Shown here in pieces: positions 16,451 to 24,178 of a DNA stretch of 63,600 nt (position 1 is the first letter of the stretch; each line of letters starts with the position of its first letter). The translations under genes and the position numbers were made by a program. The DNA is from Clostridia bacterium (lineage in GTDB: Bacteria; Bacillota; Clostridia; Christensenellales; CAG-1252), in assembly GCA_017394805.1 (NCBI GenBank), contig JAFPXC010000015.1:1-63600 (forward strand), in the 5' to 3' direction. The notes under the pieces are model-generated. The model was given only the letters and a program-made list of their open reading frames with translations. It had not been told where the DNA came from and searched no databases.

Positions 16451-16472
16451 AAAAAAGGGCGCCTCGGCACCC
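16451..16472 (-). terminator. Terminator after the Sel1-repeat gene
   Basis: On the minus strand GGGTGC / GCGCCC pair (16457-16472, one G-T pair) with a short loop, followed by six T residues (16451-16456). It lies inside the phage-like operon, just upstream of the scaffold gene. Confidence 0.7.
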
Positions 16473-16517
16473 TCTTACGATCCTCGCTTTCACCGCGATT
16501 CGTTCTACCCAAACAGA

Positions 16518-16546
16518 AATGGCTCTTCCTTCCCGAAAGAGCCATT
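16518..16546. repeat. 10-bp inverted repeat downstream of the Sel1-repeat gene
   Basis: AATGGCTCTT (16518-16527) and AAGAGCCATT (16537-16546) are exact complements around a 9-nt loop. The 3' flank on the minus strand is only TCTGTTTG, a weak T-run, so it may be an RNA-stabilising hairpin rather than a terminator. Confidence 0.55.
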
Positions 16547-16568
16547 CGTTCGTTCTATTCTCCGCAAC

Positions 16569-16625
16569 CCGACGGACGTCGTATTTTACCCGAGCAACGC
16601 CTTGTTTCACCCACGGCTCTGCCGT
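16569..16625. repeat. Hairpin-mosaic array 3, inside the phage-like block
   Basis: CCGAC/GTCG, a weak GAGCAACGCCTTG unit and ACGGC/GCCGT are joined by TATTTTACCC and TTTCACCC linkers. The array starts five bases after the Sel1-gene stop. Its presence here shows that the host repeat family has invaded the phage-like cluster or arrived with the Sel1 gene. Confidence 0.6.
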
Positions 16626-16629
16626 GCGC

Positions 16630-18483
16630 CTACTCTTCGTCCGCGAAGTTTTCCCAATACGAGGCTTTGACCTCGTTTGCGTCCACGCCGTACCCCTCAC
16701 GGTAACATTGCGCCAAGAAAAGACAGGCCTCTTTATACCCCGTTTGGGCGGCCTTGGTCGCCCATTGAATACACGCTTTGGGGTCTTCCTTTTCTTCGTC
16801 GCCGCCCTCTTTCATGGCCAATGCCAACCGATATTGCGACGGGGCGTGCCCCAAAAGAGCGCATTGTTGCCACAGGCTCAACGCGCGTTTTTGATTTTTC
16901 TCGGTGCCTTCGCCTCTCCACAAAAGGCAAGCGAGGTTGTAGTCCGCGACCAAATTTCCTTTCGATTGCGCTCGCTCGAACCACAACGCCGCCATTTTCA
17001 CGTCTTTCGCCGTACCTTTTCCTTCGAGGTAGCACAGCCCCAGATTGACCATCGCTTGCGAATCCCCTTCGGCCGCCGCTTTTTTGTAGGCGTTCACCGC
17101 GCCCGCGTCGTCGCCCTCGGCCTGCAAACTCTCCCCCTCGGCGGTATTCGCGTTGGGGATAGTGCCTCCCGCGTTGCGCTTGTTCAACTCCGCCTTGGCG
17201 GGTTCGTACCCCAACGCTGCGGCGCGCGCCAATAGCACCGTGCCTTCTTTTTCGTTTTGCACGGTACCCCAGCCGTTCAACAAACACACCGCCAAGTGAT
17301 ACACGGCGGTGCGCTCGCCTTTTGCGGCCGCTTCGCGCAGGATACGCAATCCCTCTTGCGGATTTTGCACCACGCCTGCGCCGCGCACCAACGCAAAGCC
17401 GACGTACGCAGGTGCCGAAAAGTGCCCGCGTTGCATAGCCTCTTCAAACAATTTGAACGCTTCCGCCTCGTCCTTTTCGGTGCCGTTGCCCGTTGCCTTG
17501 CAAAGCCCCAGATTAAAGCTTCCGTCCGGGTTGCCTTTATCTCTCGCCGCTTGGAACAATTCGACCGAACGCGCGACGTTTTTCGGGCCGCCACGACCGT
17601 CCAGCATACACACGCCCAGATTATTCATTGCGCCGACGTGTCCGCTTTTTGCCGCACGCTCAAACCACAGCCTTGCCGAAGCGGGGTCGGGCTGTCCGCC
17701 CACGCCCTGCAACAGCAGATTGCCGTAGGTATTCTCGCCTTCGCTGTCGCCCGAAGCCGCGCTCTTATATATCCATTCCCTCGCCGCCTTGGTGTCGGGG
17801 CGCACGCCGATACCTTTTAGGTATCGCACGCCCAAGGGTTGGAAGGCTTTGACGTAACCTTTTTCGGCGGATTTTTGCAGATACTCCGTACTCTTGGCGG
17901 GATTTTTCTCGCCCGCCGAACCGTCCATATAGGTCATACTGAGGTTAAAATACGCCTCGGGCAATCCCTTCTCCGCGGCCTCTTCGAAGAGTTGCCGCGC
18001 TTTCGATCCGTTTCGTTCGACCAATCGGCCCGTCACGTACATCACGCCCAACTGATTCAATGCGTCCGGGAAGCCCGTTGCCGCGGCTTGCTCGATGACA
18101 GAAAGGCCTTCCATCGGCGTCGCGCCGTCCACTTTTCCCTCCATCATCATATTGCCGAGGCGCATCATCGCGGGCACGCTGCCCCTATCTACCGCCAGGC
18201 GCAAAAGGCGCATACCTTCTTGCTCGTCTTTCGCCACGCCCACGCCCAAATAGTGCAGGTTGGACAGGTGGAAATACGCGTCCACCGCGCCTCGTTCGGC
18301 GCTTTCCCGCAACAAGCGCACGCCTTCCGCCACGTTCCGCATCACGCCGCGCCCGTTCAGCACCAGCAACGCCTCTTGGCATTGACAGTCCGCGTCTTCC
18401 GGCGCACCTTCGTGAAAACATTGATACGCTTCGGCGAATTTTTGTTGCGCCAACAGCTTGATTCCCTTTTCGATTTGCAGCAT
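16630..18483 (-). CDS. Sel1-like repeat protein, cargo gene inside the phage head module
   Basis: This 617-aa protein is made of about 14 Sel1-type repeats of about 36 residues, e.g. AMMRLGNMMMEG, AYFNLSMTYMDGS, AMNNLGVCMLDGRGG and AMVNLGLCYLEGKGTAKD. The repeats run almost end to end. Sel1 solenoids are adaptor scaffolds for protein complexes; none of the phage structural families has them. No signal peptide or membrane segment. The start at ATG 18483 has AGAGGTG upstream. It has its own promoter (18555-18583) and terminator (16451-16472), so it is a separate transcription unit between the terminase and scaffold genes. This layout is that of a 'moron' (extra gene carried by a phage). A role in host modulation or competition is a guess. 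Confidence 0.9.
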   Translation of the reverse strand: MLQIEKGIKLLAQQKFAEAYQCFHEGAPEDADCQCQEALLVLNGRGVMRNVAEGVRLLRESAERGAVDAYFHLSNLHYLGVGVAKDEQEGMRLLRLAVDRGSVPAMMRLGNMMMEGKVDGATPMEGLSVIEQAAATGFPDALNQLGVMYVTGRLVERNGSKARQLFEEAAEKGLPEAYFNLSMTYMDGSAGEKNPAKSTEYLQKSAEKGYVKAFQPLGVRYLKGIGVRPDTKAAREWIYKSAASGDSEGENTYGNLLLQGVGGQPDPASARLWFERAAKSGHVGAMNNLGVCMLDGRGGPKNVARSVELFQAARDKGNPDGSFNLGLCKATGNGTEKDEAEAFKLFEEAMQRGHFSAPAYVGFALVRGAGVVQNPQEGLRILREAAAKGERTAVYHLAVCLLNGWGTVQNEKEGTVLLARAAALGYEPAKAELNKRNAGGTIPNANTAEGESLQAEGDDAGAVNAYKKAAAEGDSQAMVNLGLCYLEGKGTAKDVKMAALWFERAQSKGNLVADYNLACLLWRGEGTEKNQKRALSLWQQCALLGHAPSQYRLALAMKEGGDEEKEDPKACIQWATKAAQTGYKEACLFLAQCYREGYGVDANEVKASYWENFADEE

Positions 18484-18554
18484 AACACACCTCTTGCGGA
18501 TTCCGCTATGGCGCCGCGTTTGCCTACGCATCGTCACGGATTTCCCACGACGTC

Positions 18555-18583
18555 ATTATACCACGTATCGCGTGCGTTTGCAA
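18555..18583 (-). promoter_or_regulatory. Promoter of the Sel1-repeat gene
   Basis: On the minus strand TTGCAA (18578-18583), a 17-bp spacer and a perfect TATAAT (18555-18560) start a few bases after the terminase stop codon. This gives the Sel1 gene expression independent of the phage operon promoter. Confidence 0.75.
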
Positions 18584-18586
18584 GAA

Positions 18587-20320
18587 TCAGTCGCAATGAA
18601 AATGCAGACTTATCCAATCCTCTCCCTCGCCTGCGTCTTCCGTCCACTCGCGCCCCGTTCTTTCGGCCACTTGATGGGCGATGGCCAGGCTTATCACGAG
18701 GTCGTCGTGCTTAGAGGGCGACGCCTCGGGGCGGCCTTGGGCGTTCCGCACGAAGAACAGCATTTCCAATAGCGTTTCCCTATCCTTTTCTATGGTCGGG
18801 TTATCCCGCCACAACGCTTTGAGGGCGGACAGCATCACGGGGCGCGTTTGCGCGTTGGTCACCCACCCCGCCCGCAAGGTACGAGCGCCCGTCAACGCGT
18901 CCGGTCTCTCCCGCAGGTACAGGTTGGGATACCCCCATTTTTGCAGTAGCCGCGTGGGAGCCAGGCTGAAGTTGACCTCTATGCCGATCATCGCCGTATG
19001 ATAGTACGACCCGAGGCAGTACACCTGCCTTGCGTAGAGGTCGTCGTCCGTATGCTGCACGTGCAAAGTTGCCGCCGTTTCGCCAGTCAAGGCGTTCACC
19101 ACCTTGGCGGCGTAGTAGTCCGAGCCTTCGCCCGCCGTGTCGCCGCCCAAGGCGTAGGGCGCACGTTCCCGCACGCCGTTCACCTCGCGCGTTTGGGGCG
19201 TTTCGTGCAATCTTACGCACCCGTTTTCGTCGTCTATCCATTTGACGTTGGTCACGAATTCCTCCCCCACGTCGTTATGGAATAGGCGACAATCGAAGTA
19301 GCCGCGCCTCACCTCCTTTTCTGCGTGGGCGTTCAACGCCGCCAGCACGGATTCGCGGTCGAAATAGCATTCGGCCGAGGAGATAAAGGCCTCCTCGGGG
19401 GTACAGGGATACTCCTGCATTATGCCGCTTTTGTCGAGATACGCGCGGTACTTTTCACGGTACCAATTCCGCGCCTTTTCCGTCACGCCCTTCTCTTCGA
19501 GCCATTGCAACCGCTTTTCGAGCCACCCGTCCGTCGGACTTGCCCCTACGCGGTCGAGGGTGTATTCGGGCGTCTCCCACCAAGGATAGAACAGATTGAC
19601 GCACGCCCCTTTGTCCCACAATTCCTTGGCGGCGTTCCACCCGTTGGCGGTGGTCTCGTATATCTGCACGCTGTCCGCCGTCAACGCCTCGCCGATACTT
19701 CTCTGCAAACTGTCTAAGCGGCACCGATAAAAGGCCGCCTCGCTGTAATGCACAAAGTTGAGGGTTCTGGATCTACCGAGGTTATCCCCCGCCGCGCCAA
19801 CGCGCCACGACGAACCCAGCCGTTCGAACACCAATTCCCGCCTGCTGTTATACTTGGTTTTGGGCTTGATAAGCTTTGGCAATCTATCGTACATAGCCTT
19901 CGCTTTGTCCGCGAAAATGGCGTTCATATTGTCCAACGTATCCGCCAAGGTAAACCCCGCGAAATGTTTTCTCGCCAGACAATACGTCAACTGCATCGCG
20001 GTTATCAAGGTCGTGAAGCCCTGCTGCCGCCCTTTCAGCACGAAGTAGGGCTTTTCGGTGCCGTACCGCTCGAACGCGGCGACAAAATCCTTTTGCACGG
20101 CGTTCAGAAAGAAGGGCACCACCTTTTGCTTCTTGTCCACCACTTGCATCACGGCTTCTATCAGCAAATAAGGCTTATCGCGTACACGCGCCCGCATTTC
20201 CTTACTATCGGTAATGCGTTTCGCCACGTAGGCCACCAGCCTGTTGTCCTCGCGTATATCCCCGCGCCATCGGCTTTTCCTCAGGGCGATCAATTCCTCA
20301 ACCGTCGTCGAATCCGTCAA
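18587..20320 (-). CDS. Phage terminase large subunit
   Basis: The DNA-packaging ATPase/nuclease (577 aa). ATPase domain: Walker A GRQQGFTT at 97-104, Walker B with NFVHYSEA near 188-195 (serine before the catalytic E194), coupling motif ETTANG at 222-227. Nuclease domain: GGDTAGEGSDYYAAKV near 405-420, GIEVNF and HDDLVISLAIAHQ near the C-terminus carry the RNase H-like acidic residues. All parts look intact. Start: TTG at 20320, because an in-frame stop lies four codons upstream; GGAGG is 12 bases away, which is long, so translation is probably coupled to the overlapping 81-aa gene. Confidence 0.92.
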   Translation of the reverse strand: MTDSTTVEELIALRKSRWRGDIREDNRLVAYVAKRITDSKEMRARVRDKPYLLIEAVMQVVDKKQKVVPFFLNAVQKDFVAAFERYGTEKPYFVLKGRQQGFTTLITAMQLTYCLARKHFAGFTLADTLDNMNAIFADKAKAMYDRLPKLIKPKTKYNSRRELVFERLGSSWRVGAAGDNLGRSRTLNFVHYSEAAFYRCRLDSLQRSIGEALTADSVQIYETTANGWNAAKELWDKGACVNLFYPWWETPEYTLDRVGASPTDGWLEKRLQWLEEKGVTEKARNWYREKYRAYLDKSGIMQEYPCTPEEAFISSAECYFDRESVLAALNAHAEKEVRRGYFDCRLFHNDVGEEFVTNVKWIDDENGCVRLHETPQTREVNGVRERAPYALGGDTAGEGSDYYAAKVVNALTGETAATLHVQHTDDDLYARQVYCLGSYYHTAMIGIEVNFSLAPTRLLQKWGYPNLYLRERPDALTGARTLRAGWVTNAQTRPVMLSALKALWRDNPTIEKDRETLLEMLFFVRNAQGRPEASPSKHDDLVISLAIAHQVAERTGREWTEDAGEGEDWISLHFHCD

Positions 20321-20543
20321 AACTCTCGCTCACCTCCTCTTGCGCCATCAATGTCTTGCCCAAGGCGGCCAATTCTTTGATCCCCGTCTGCTTGGCGGCG
20401 GCCAAATACCACTCGTACTGCGCTTTTGCGGCGGTATCGCCCTTTTTGATTTTGGGCAAAAGGGACAGCATATTGTTTTCCATCACCAGCAGATGTTTCA
20501 GTTTTGCGGTCAGCACTTCTTCCAACAACTCACTACTCGACAT
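20298..20543 (-). CDS. Small helical protein between terminase subunits
   Basis: This 81-aa protein (SSSELLEEVLTAKLKHLLVM, then PKIKKGDTAAKAQYEWYLAAAK) is probably all helical. It has a GGGGGAG site and overlaps both neighbours (11 and 23 bases). It is not recognised. Position suggests a packaging accessory factor. Confidence 0.7.
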   Translation of the reverse strand: MSSSELLEEVLTAKLKHLLVMENNMLSLLPKIKKGDTAAKAQYEWYLAAAKQTGIKELAALGKTLMAQEEVSESFDGFDDG

Positions 20544-21063
20544 CTTTCTCCCCCGCCAACGCCTCGCACACGAGGTTGATTTTGACCCACATCAAATCGG
20601 TGTCTATATCGAGGTCACGCGCGACTTCCTCCACGCTCTTGCCGTCTACGAACAAGGCCACGGCCAATTTTCGCTTGCCCTCGTCGAGTTTGTCCATACG
20701 CGGGGCCCACTCGCTTAGGGCCGCGTCGCCCAATTCGCCTATTCGCTTCACCAAGGTTTTCAACGCCTTGTCCTCGCCGTCCGTCGTCTGACCCATTTCG
20801 AGATAGGCTTTGCGCAAAGCGCGCATACGCATCAGCGACTTATACGCCCTTTTGGCTTGCTTCCCCAATTCTTCCGTGCGCCGTCCGTAAGGGGTATCTT
20901 CCCACCCCTTCCGCACGCGGTAGCGCACTTCCACGTGGCGCATACAATGGTAGGTGCAGTATTTACTACCCTTATACGTCCACCCCCAATCGCGGCCGAT
21001 CACGGTCAAAAACACCTTTCCGCACACGGGACATACGTTTTCGTCCATCGTCAAATAATCCAT
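20533..21063 (-). CDS. Zinc-finger/HTH protein, putative terminase small subunit
   Basis: This 176-aa protein has an N-terminal zinc-ribbon-like motif CPVCGK ... KYCTYHC (about residues 11-40) and a C-terminal helix-turn-helix-like segment (GKSVEEVARDLDIDTDLMWVK, about 144-164). The middle is helical and charged. The gene directly upstream of the large terminase usually encodes the small subunit that recognises pac/cos DNA; the DNA-binding motifs agree, but no specific family was matched. The start at ATG 21063 has GGAGG five bases upstream; a longer reading (to 21093) lacks a site. Confidence 0.75.
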   Translation of the reverse strand: MDYLTMDENVCPVCGKVFLTVIGRDWGWTYKGSKYCTYHCMRHVEVRYRVRKGWEDTPYGRRTEELGKQAKRAYKSLMRMRALRKAYLEMGQTTDGEDKALKTLVKRIGELGDAALSEWAPRMDKLDEGKRKLAVALFVDGKSVEEVARDLDIDTDLMWVKINLVCEALAGEKDVE

Positions 21064-21107
21064 ATATACCTCCGATTTACGGCCAAAGACCATAGGCCCC
21101 GCCGCCC

Positions 21108-21317
21108 TTAATATTGATTTCCCCTATTTCGTTTTTTTCGGATATTCCCGACGCGTTTTCCGCGCCGTTTCGTCTTCGCCTTCGCCGCCTCGGTTCCGCT
21201 CGTTTCCCGACCGACGCGGCGTTTCGCCGTGCCATATCGAATAGGCATACCCTTTCTTCGGCGGGCACTCGTTTCTCCGCTACGCGTTTCCCGAATGCTC
21301 GTAGCGCATTTACGCAC
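21108..21317 (-). CDS. Possible small, very basic leader protein of the phage-like operon
   Basis: This 69-codon frame starts with GTG at 21317 behind GGGGGAGAG at good spacing and is the first frame after the operon promoter. The product is extremely basic (e.g. AKAKTKRRGKRVGNIRKKRN) with no hydrophobic core. It may be a nucleic-acid-binding peptide or only a translated leader. No homologue was recognised. Confidence 0.4.
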   Translation of the reverse strand: MRKCATSIRETRSGETSARRRKGMPIRYGTAKRRVGRETSGTEAAKAKTKRRGKRVGNIRKKRNRGNQY

Positions 21318-21337
21318 TATCTCTCCCCCATAGTTGC

Positions 21338-21367
21338 ATTATACAACCGCAAGTTGTATTTTGTCAA
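21338..21367 (-). promoter_or_regulatory. Promoter and palindromic operator of the phage-like operon
   Basis: On the minus strand a consensus TTGACA (21362-21367), an 18-bp spacer and a perfect TATAAT (21338-21343). A perfect inverted repeat ATACAAC-CGCAA-GTTGTAT (21341-21359) covers the spacer and part of the -10 box, the classic place for a repressor. Two further ACAAC half-sites lie at about 21384 and 21416. No repressor gene is adjacent, so the regulator must be encoded elsewhere. Confidence 0.8.
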
Positions 21368-21652
21368 TACGTTTTCACGCATTTACAACTTTTCGGCTTA
21401 ATAAAAAATCTTAATACAACCATTCGGCGTATTGGCATATTTATATATAAAAAGGAAAATAATAATATTCTTACCCTACTAAGTAACGCACGCTATCGGC
21501 GTGCAAACCGCGTTGCATAGCAATATCTCACGATTTTCTTTGTGCTTTATACCGCGTCGGCTCTGCCGATATAGCGCGCCCTGTCCGCTCGTCGCCCGCG
21601 TTGCGCACCTTCTCCGCAAACTATTTTGCCTTATCAATACCCGCGAATACCC
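21368..21652. other. Gene-free AT-rich region between phage-like operon and parC
   Basis: No coding sequence supported. About 21380-21480 is very AT-rich. From 21487 there are relic hairpins of the mosaic type (GCACG/CGTGC, TTGC-ATA-GCAA followed by ATATCTC, CGGC-TCT-GCCG). No direct repeat of the tRNA-Trp 3' end and no integrase remnant was seen. Confidence 0.6.
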
Positions 21653-21677
21653 AAAACCCCCACGCCGAAGCGCGGGG
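21653..21677 (-). terminator. Terminator of parE-parC
   Basis: On the minus strand CCCCGCGC and GCGTGGGG pair (one G-T pair) around a TTCG tetraloop, followed by GTTTT. It lies 53 bp after the parC stop. Confidence 0.8.
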
Positions 21678-21730
21678 ATTTTAAGGAAGGTACATATAAT
21701 ATGGGAATTATATTTCTAATGGATTGCCGT

Positions 21731-24166
21731 CTATTCTACGGCGATATGGTGCACGGCTGCGCCCGTTATCTTCACGCCCAAGCGGCTTATCAAATTGCAA
21801 CCTCTATCGTAGATATCCGCCATCATAATGTCGGTCATACGCACCGAATCGAAGTCGTCCTCGCCGAAGAAGGCGCACACGCTGTCGCTCTTTTCTATGC
21901 GCCCGAAGGTCAGCAGATCGCACATGACCGAGGTACCCTTGCGCATCTTGTCCGTCTTGGGCACTTCGGACAGGAAGACGACCTTCGCCTTGCCGTTCTT
22001 GGACACGCACAGCACGGTATCGCCGTCGCTCATCAAGCCGGCCGCGATCACCTTGTCGCTATCGTCCAACCGAATGGCGCCCGCGCCCAAGGTCAATCTG
22101 CCCTTCACCATAAAGCCCGTCGCCGCCGTGCGTATGACGAAGCCTTTTTCGGTGGCCAACACCACGTCTTTACCCTCGTCGTAGATCTCGGTCGCCAGCA
22201 CTTTCACGGTGTCGTCCTTCAACTTGATGGCCGCGCCGTAGTCGTCCCTCGTCATATACTCGCCGAGGGCGGTCACGCGCACCATACCGTCCGAGGTATA
22301 CGCGATGATATTGGTATTCTCCACGTCCTCTTCTTTGACCACCACCACGCTCACCACGGTCTCGTCCGCCTGCGCTTTTGCGAACAGTTTTTGCAAGGCG
22401 AATCCCTTTTCTTTGAGTTTGCGTTCTTTGAGGTCGCGCACTGTAAGTCTTGCGAAGTTGCCCTTATCCGTAAAGGCAAACAGCGTCATATCGTTGGTAC
22501 AGGGCACCAACTGCCGCACCACGCCGTCCACCGCCGTCAACTCCTTGCTGCACGTAGAGAAACTCCGCGCGGTCACGAATTTCATCGTGCCGTTCTCGTG
22601 CAATATCACTTGGCCGTTCAACACGATTTTCTCGGGGTCGACGTTCTCTTGGATGACGATATCCGCCGAGTTGACGATACGCGTTCTTCTGGGCGTCTTG
22701 TACTTGCGCTTGATGGCGGTCAATTCGTCGGCCACCACTTCGAGTTGCCGCTTGTCCGATTTCAGTATTTCGCTGAGATACGCGATCTGCTTCACCAATT
22801 CGGCCAATTCGTCCTGCAAGTCCTTCACTTCGAGGGCGCACAATCTGCGCAATTTCATATCGAGAATGGCGGTCGCCTGTTTTTCGGTCAAACTAAACCG
22901 CACCTGTAAGGTCTTCTTGGCTTCGGTCGACGACGCGGCTTTCTTGATGATACGCACCACTTCGTCGATATTATTGATGGCCACCAATAGGCCGCGCACG
23001 ATCTCCTCGCGCTCCTTGGCCGCCGCCAAATCGTAGGCGGTACGGCGTTTGATCACGGTCTTTTGATAGTCCACGTAATAGGATATGATCTCCATCAATC
23101 CCAACTGCTTGGGTTTACCGCCCGCGATGGCCACCATATTCACGCCGAAGGACTTGCACAGGTCGGTCTGCTTGAAGAGCATCGCCACCATCTGCTTCAC
23201 GTCCGCGTCGCGTTTCAACTTTATCACGGCTCTCGTACCTTCGCGGTCGCTCTCGTCCAATATATCGGCTATCCATTCATAGCCGGGTTTCTTGGCGTCG
23301 CGGTTCTCCGAAATCTTGCGCAACAAACTCTGTTTGTTGACTTGGTACGGGAATTCGGTGAAGACGATATTTTTCTTATCGCCCTCTTTCTCCACGTGGA
23401 ACACCGCGCGGATCAACAGTTTACCTCTGCCCGTCTTGTAGATCTCCTCCAAATTTTCCGCGATGAGTTCGCCGCCGGTGGGAAAATCGGGCGCTTTGAT
23501 ATACTTCAGCATTTCCGCGAGGTCGGGCTTCTTCCTTGCGGTCAGACAGCCGATATAATACACCGTGCCGTCGATGACTTCCCCGAGGTTATGCGTGGGA
23601 ATATTCGTCGCCAAGCCCACGGCGATGCCGTTCGCGCCGTTCACAAGGAGGTTGGGGAAGCGGCCGGGCAGCATCTGCGGCTCCTTCAAAGTGTCGTCGA
23701 AGTTGGGCGAGAACATTTCCGCAGGCATCTTGTCGAGGTCGCGCAGAAGTTCGAGAGACAGTGGCGACAATCTCGCTTCGGTATAACGCATGGCGGCCGC
23801 GCCGTCCCCGTCCACCGAGCCGAAGTTGCCCTGTCCTTCTACCAGGATACCGCTCATATTGAAGTCCTGCGCCAAACGCACCAAGGCGTCGTACACGGAC
23901 GTATCGCCGTGGGGGTGATACTTACCCAAGCATTCACCGACGATACGCGCGCATTTCTTATAGGGTTTATCGGGCGTCAGGCCCAATTCGTTCATGCTGT
24001 ACAAGATACGCCGTTGCACGGGTTTCAAGCCGTCCTCTACGCGCGGCAAGGCCCTATCCAATATGACGTATTCGGCAAAGGGCATCATGCTCTCGTGCAT
24101 GACTTCTTCGAGGGGTTTATCGAATATTTTAGTCACTTCGCTCATTTCCATTTGTTCTTCATTCAT
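21731..24166 (-). CDS. parC: Topoisomerase IV-type subunit A (ParC-like; GyrA-box not found)
   Basis: The DNA-cleaving subunit (811 aa) of a type IIA topoisomerase. N-terminal winged-helix and tower domain: [40 protein letters not shown], and the active tyrosine in [12 protein letters not shown] (about residue 121). The C-terminal beta-pinwheel is present (repeats such as [50 protein letters not shown]). The QRRGGKG box required for gyrase wrapping is missing; its place holds [14 protein letters not shown] therefore call it topoisomerase IV-like, though a divergent gyrase paralogue is possible. Start has AAGGAGGG, 12 bp after parE. Confidence 0.88.
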   Translation of the reverse strand: MNEEQMEMSEVTKIFDKPLEEVMHESMMPFAEYVILDRALPRVEDGLKPVQRRILYSMNELGLTPDKPYKKCARIVGECLGKYHPHGDTSVYDALVRLAQDFNMSGILVEGQGNFGSVDGDGAAAMRYTEARLSPLSLELLRDLDKMPAEMFSPNFDDTLKEPQMLPGRFPNLLVNGANGIAVGLATNIPTHNLGEVIDGTVYYIGCLTARKKPDLAEMLKYIKAPDFPTGGELIAENLEEIYKTGRGKLLIRAVFHVEKEGDKKNIVFTEFPYQVNKQSLLRKISENRDAKKPGYEWIADILDESDREGTRAVIKLKRDADVKQMVAMLFKQTDLCKSFGVNMVAIAGGKPKQLGLMEIISYYVDYQKTVIKRRTAYDLAAAKEREEIVRGLLVAINNIDEVVRIIKKAASSTEAKKTLQVRFSLTEKQATAILDMKLRRLCALEVKDLQDELAELVKQIAYLSEILKSDKRQLEVVADELTAIKRKYKTPRRTRIVNSADIVIQENVDPEKIVLNGQVILHENGTMKFVTARSFSTCSKELTAVDGVVRQLVPCTNDMTLFAFTDKGNFARLTVRDLKERKLKEKGFALQKLFAKAQADETVVSVVVVKEEDVENTNIIAYTSDGMVRVTALGEYMTRDDYGAAIKLKDDTVKVLATEIYDEGKDVVLATEKGFVIRTAATGFMVKGRLTLGAGAIRLDDSDKVIAAGLMSDGDTVLCVSKNGKAKVVFLSEVPKTDKMRKGTSVMCDLLTFGRIEKSDSVCAFFGEDDFDSVRMTDIMMADIYDRGCNLISRLGVKITGAAVHHIAVE

Positions 24167-24178
24167 AACCGTCCCTCC

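Noticed and set aside
16518..16546. Terminator at the AATGGCTCTT inverted repeat
   Set aside because: The T-run after it is too weak; a better terminator follows at 16451-16472.
18587..18587. Terminase as a pseudogene
   Set aside because: All ATPase and nuclease motifs are intact and in frame.
21731..24166. Calling this subunit GyrA
   Set aside because: The QRRGGKG box is absent and replaced by unrelated residues, so ParC-like is safer.
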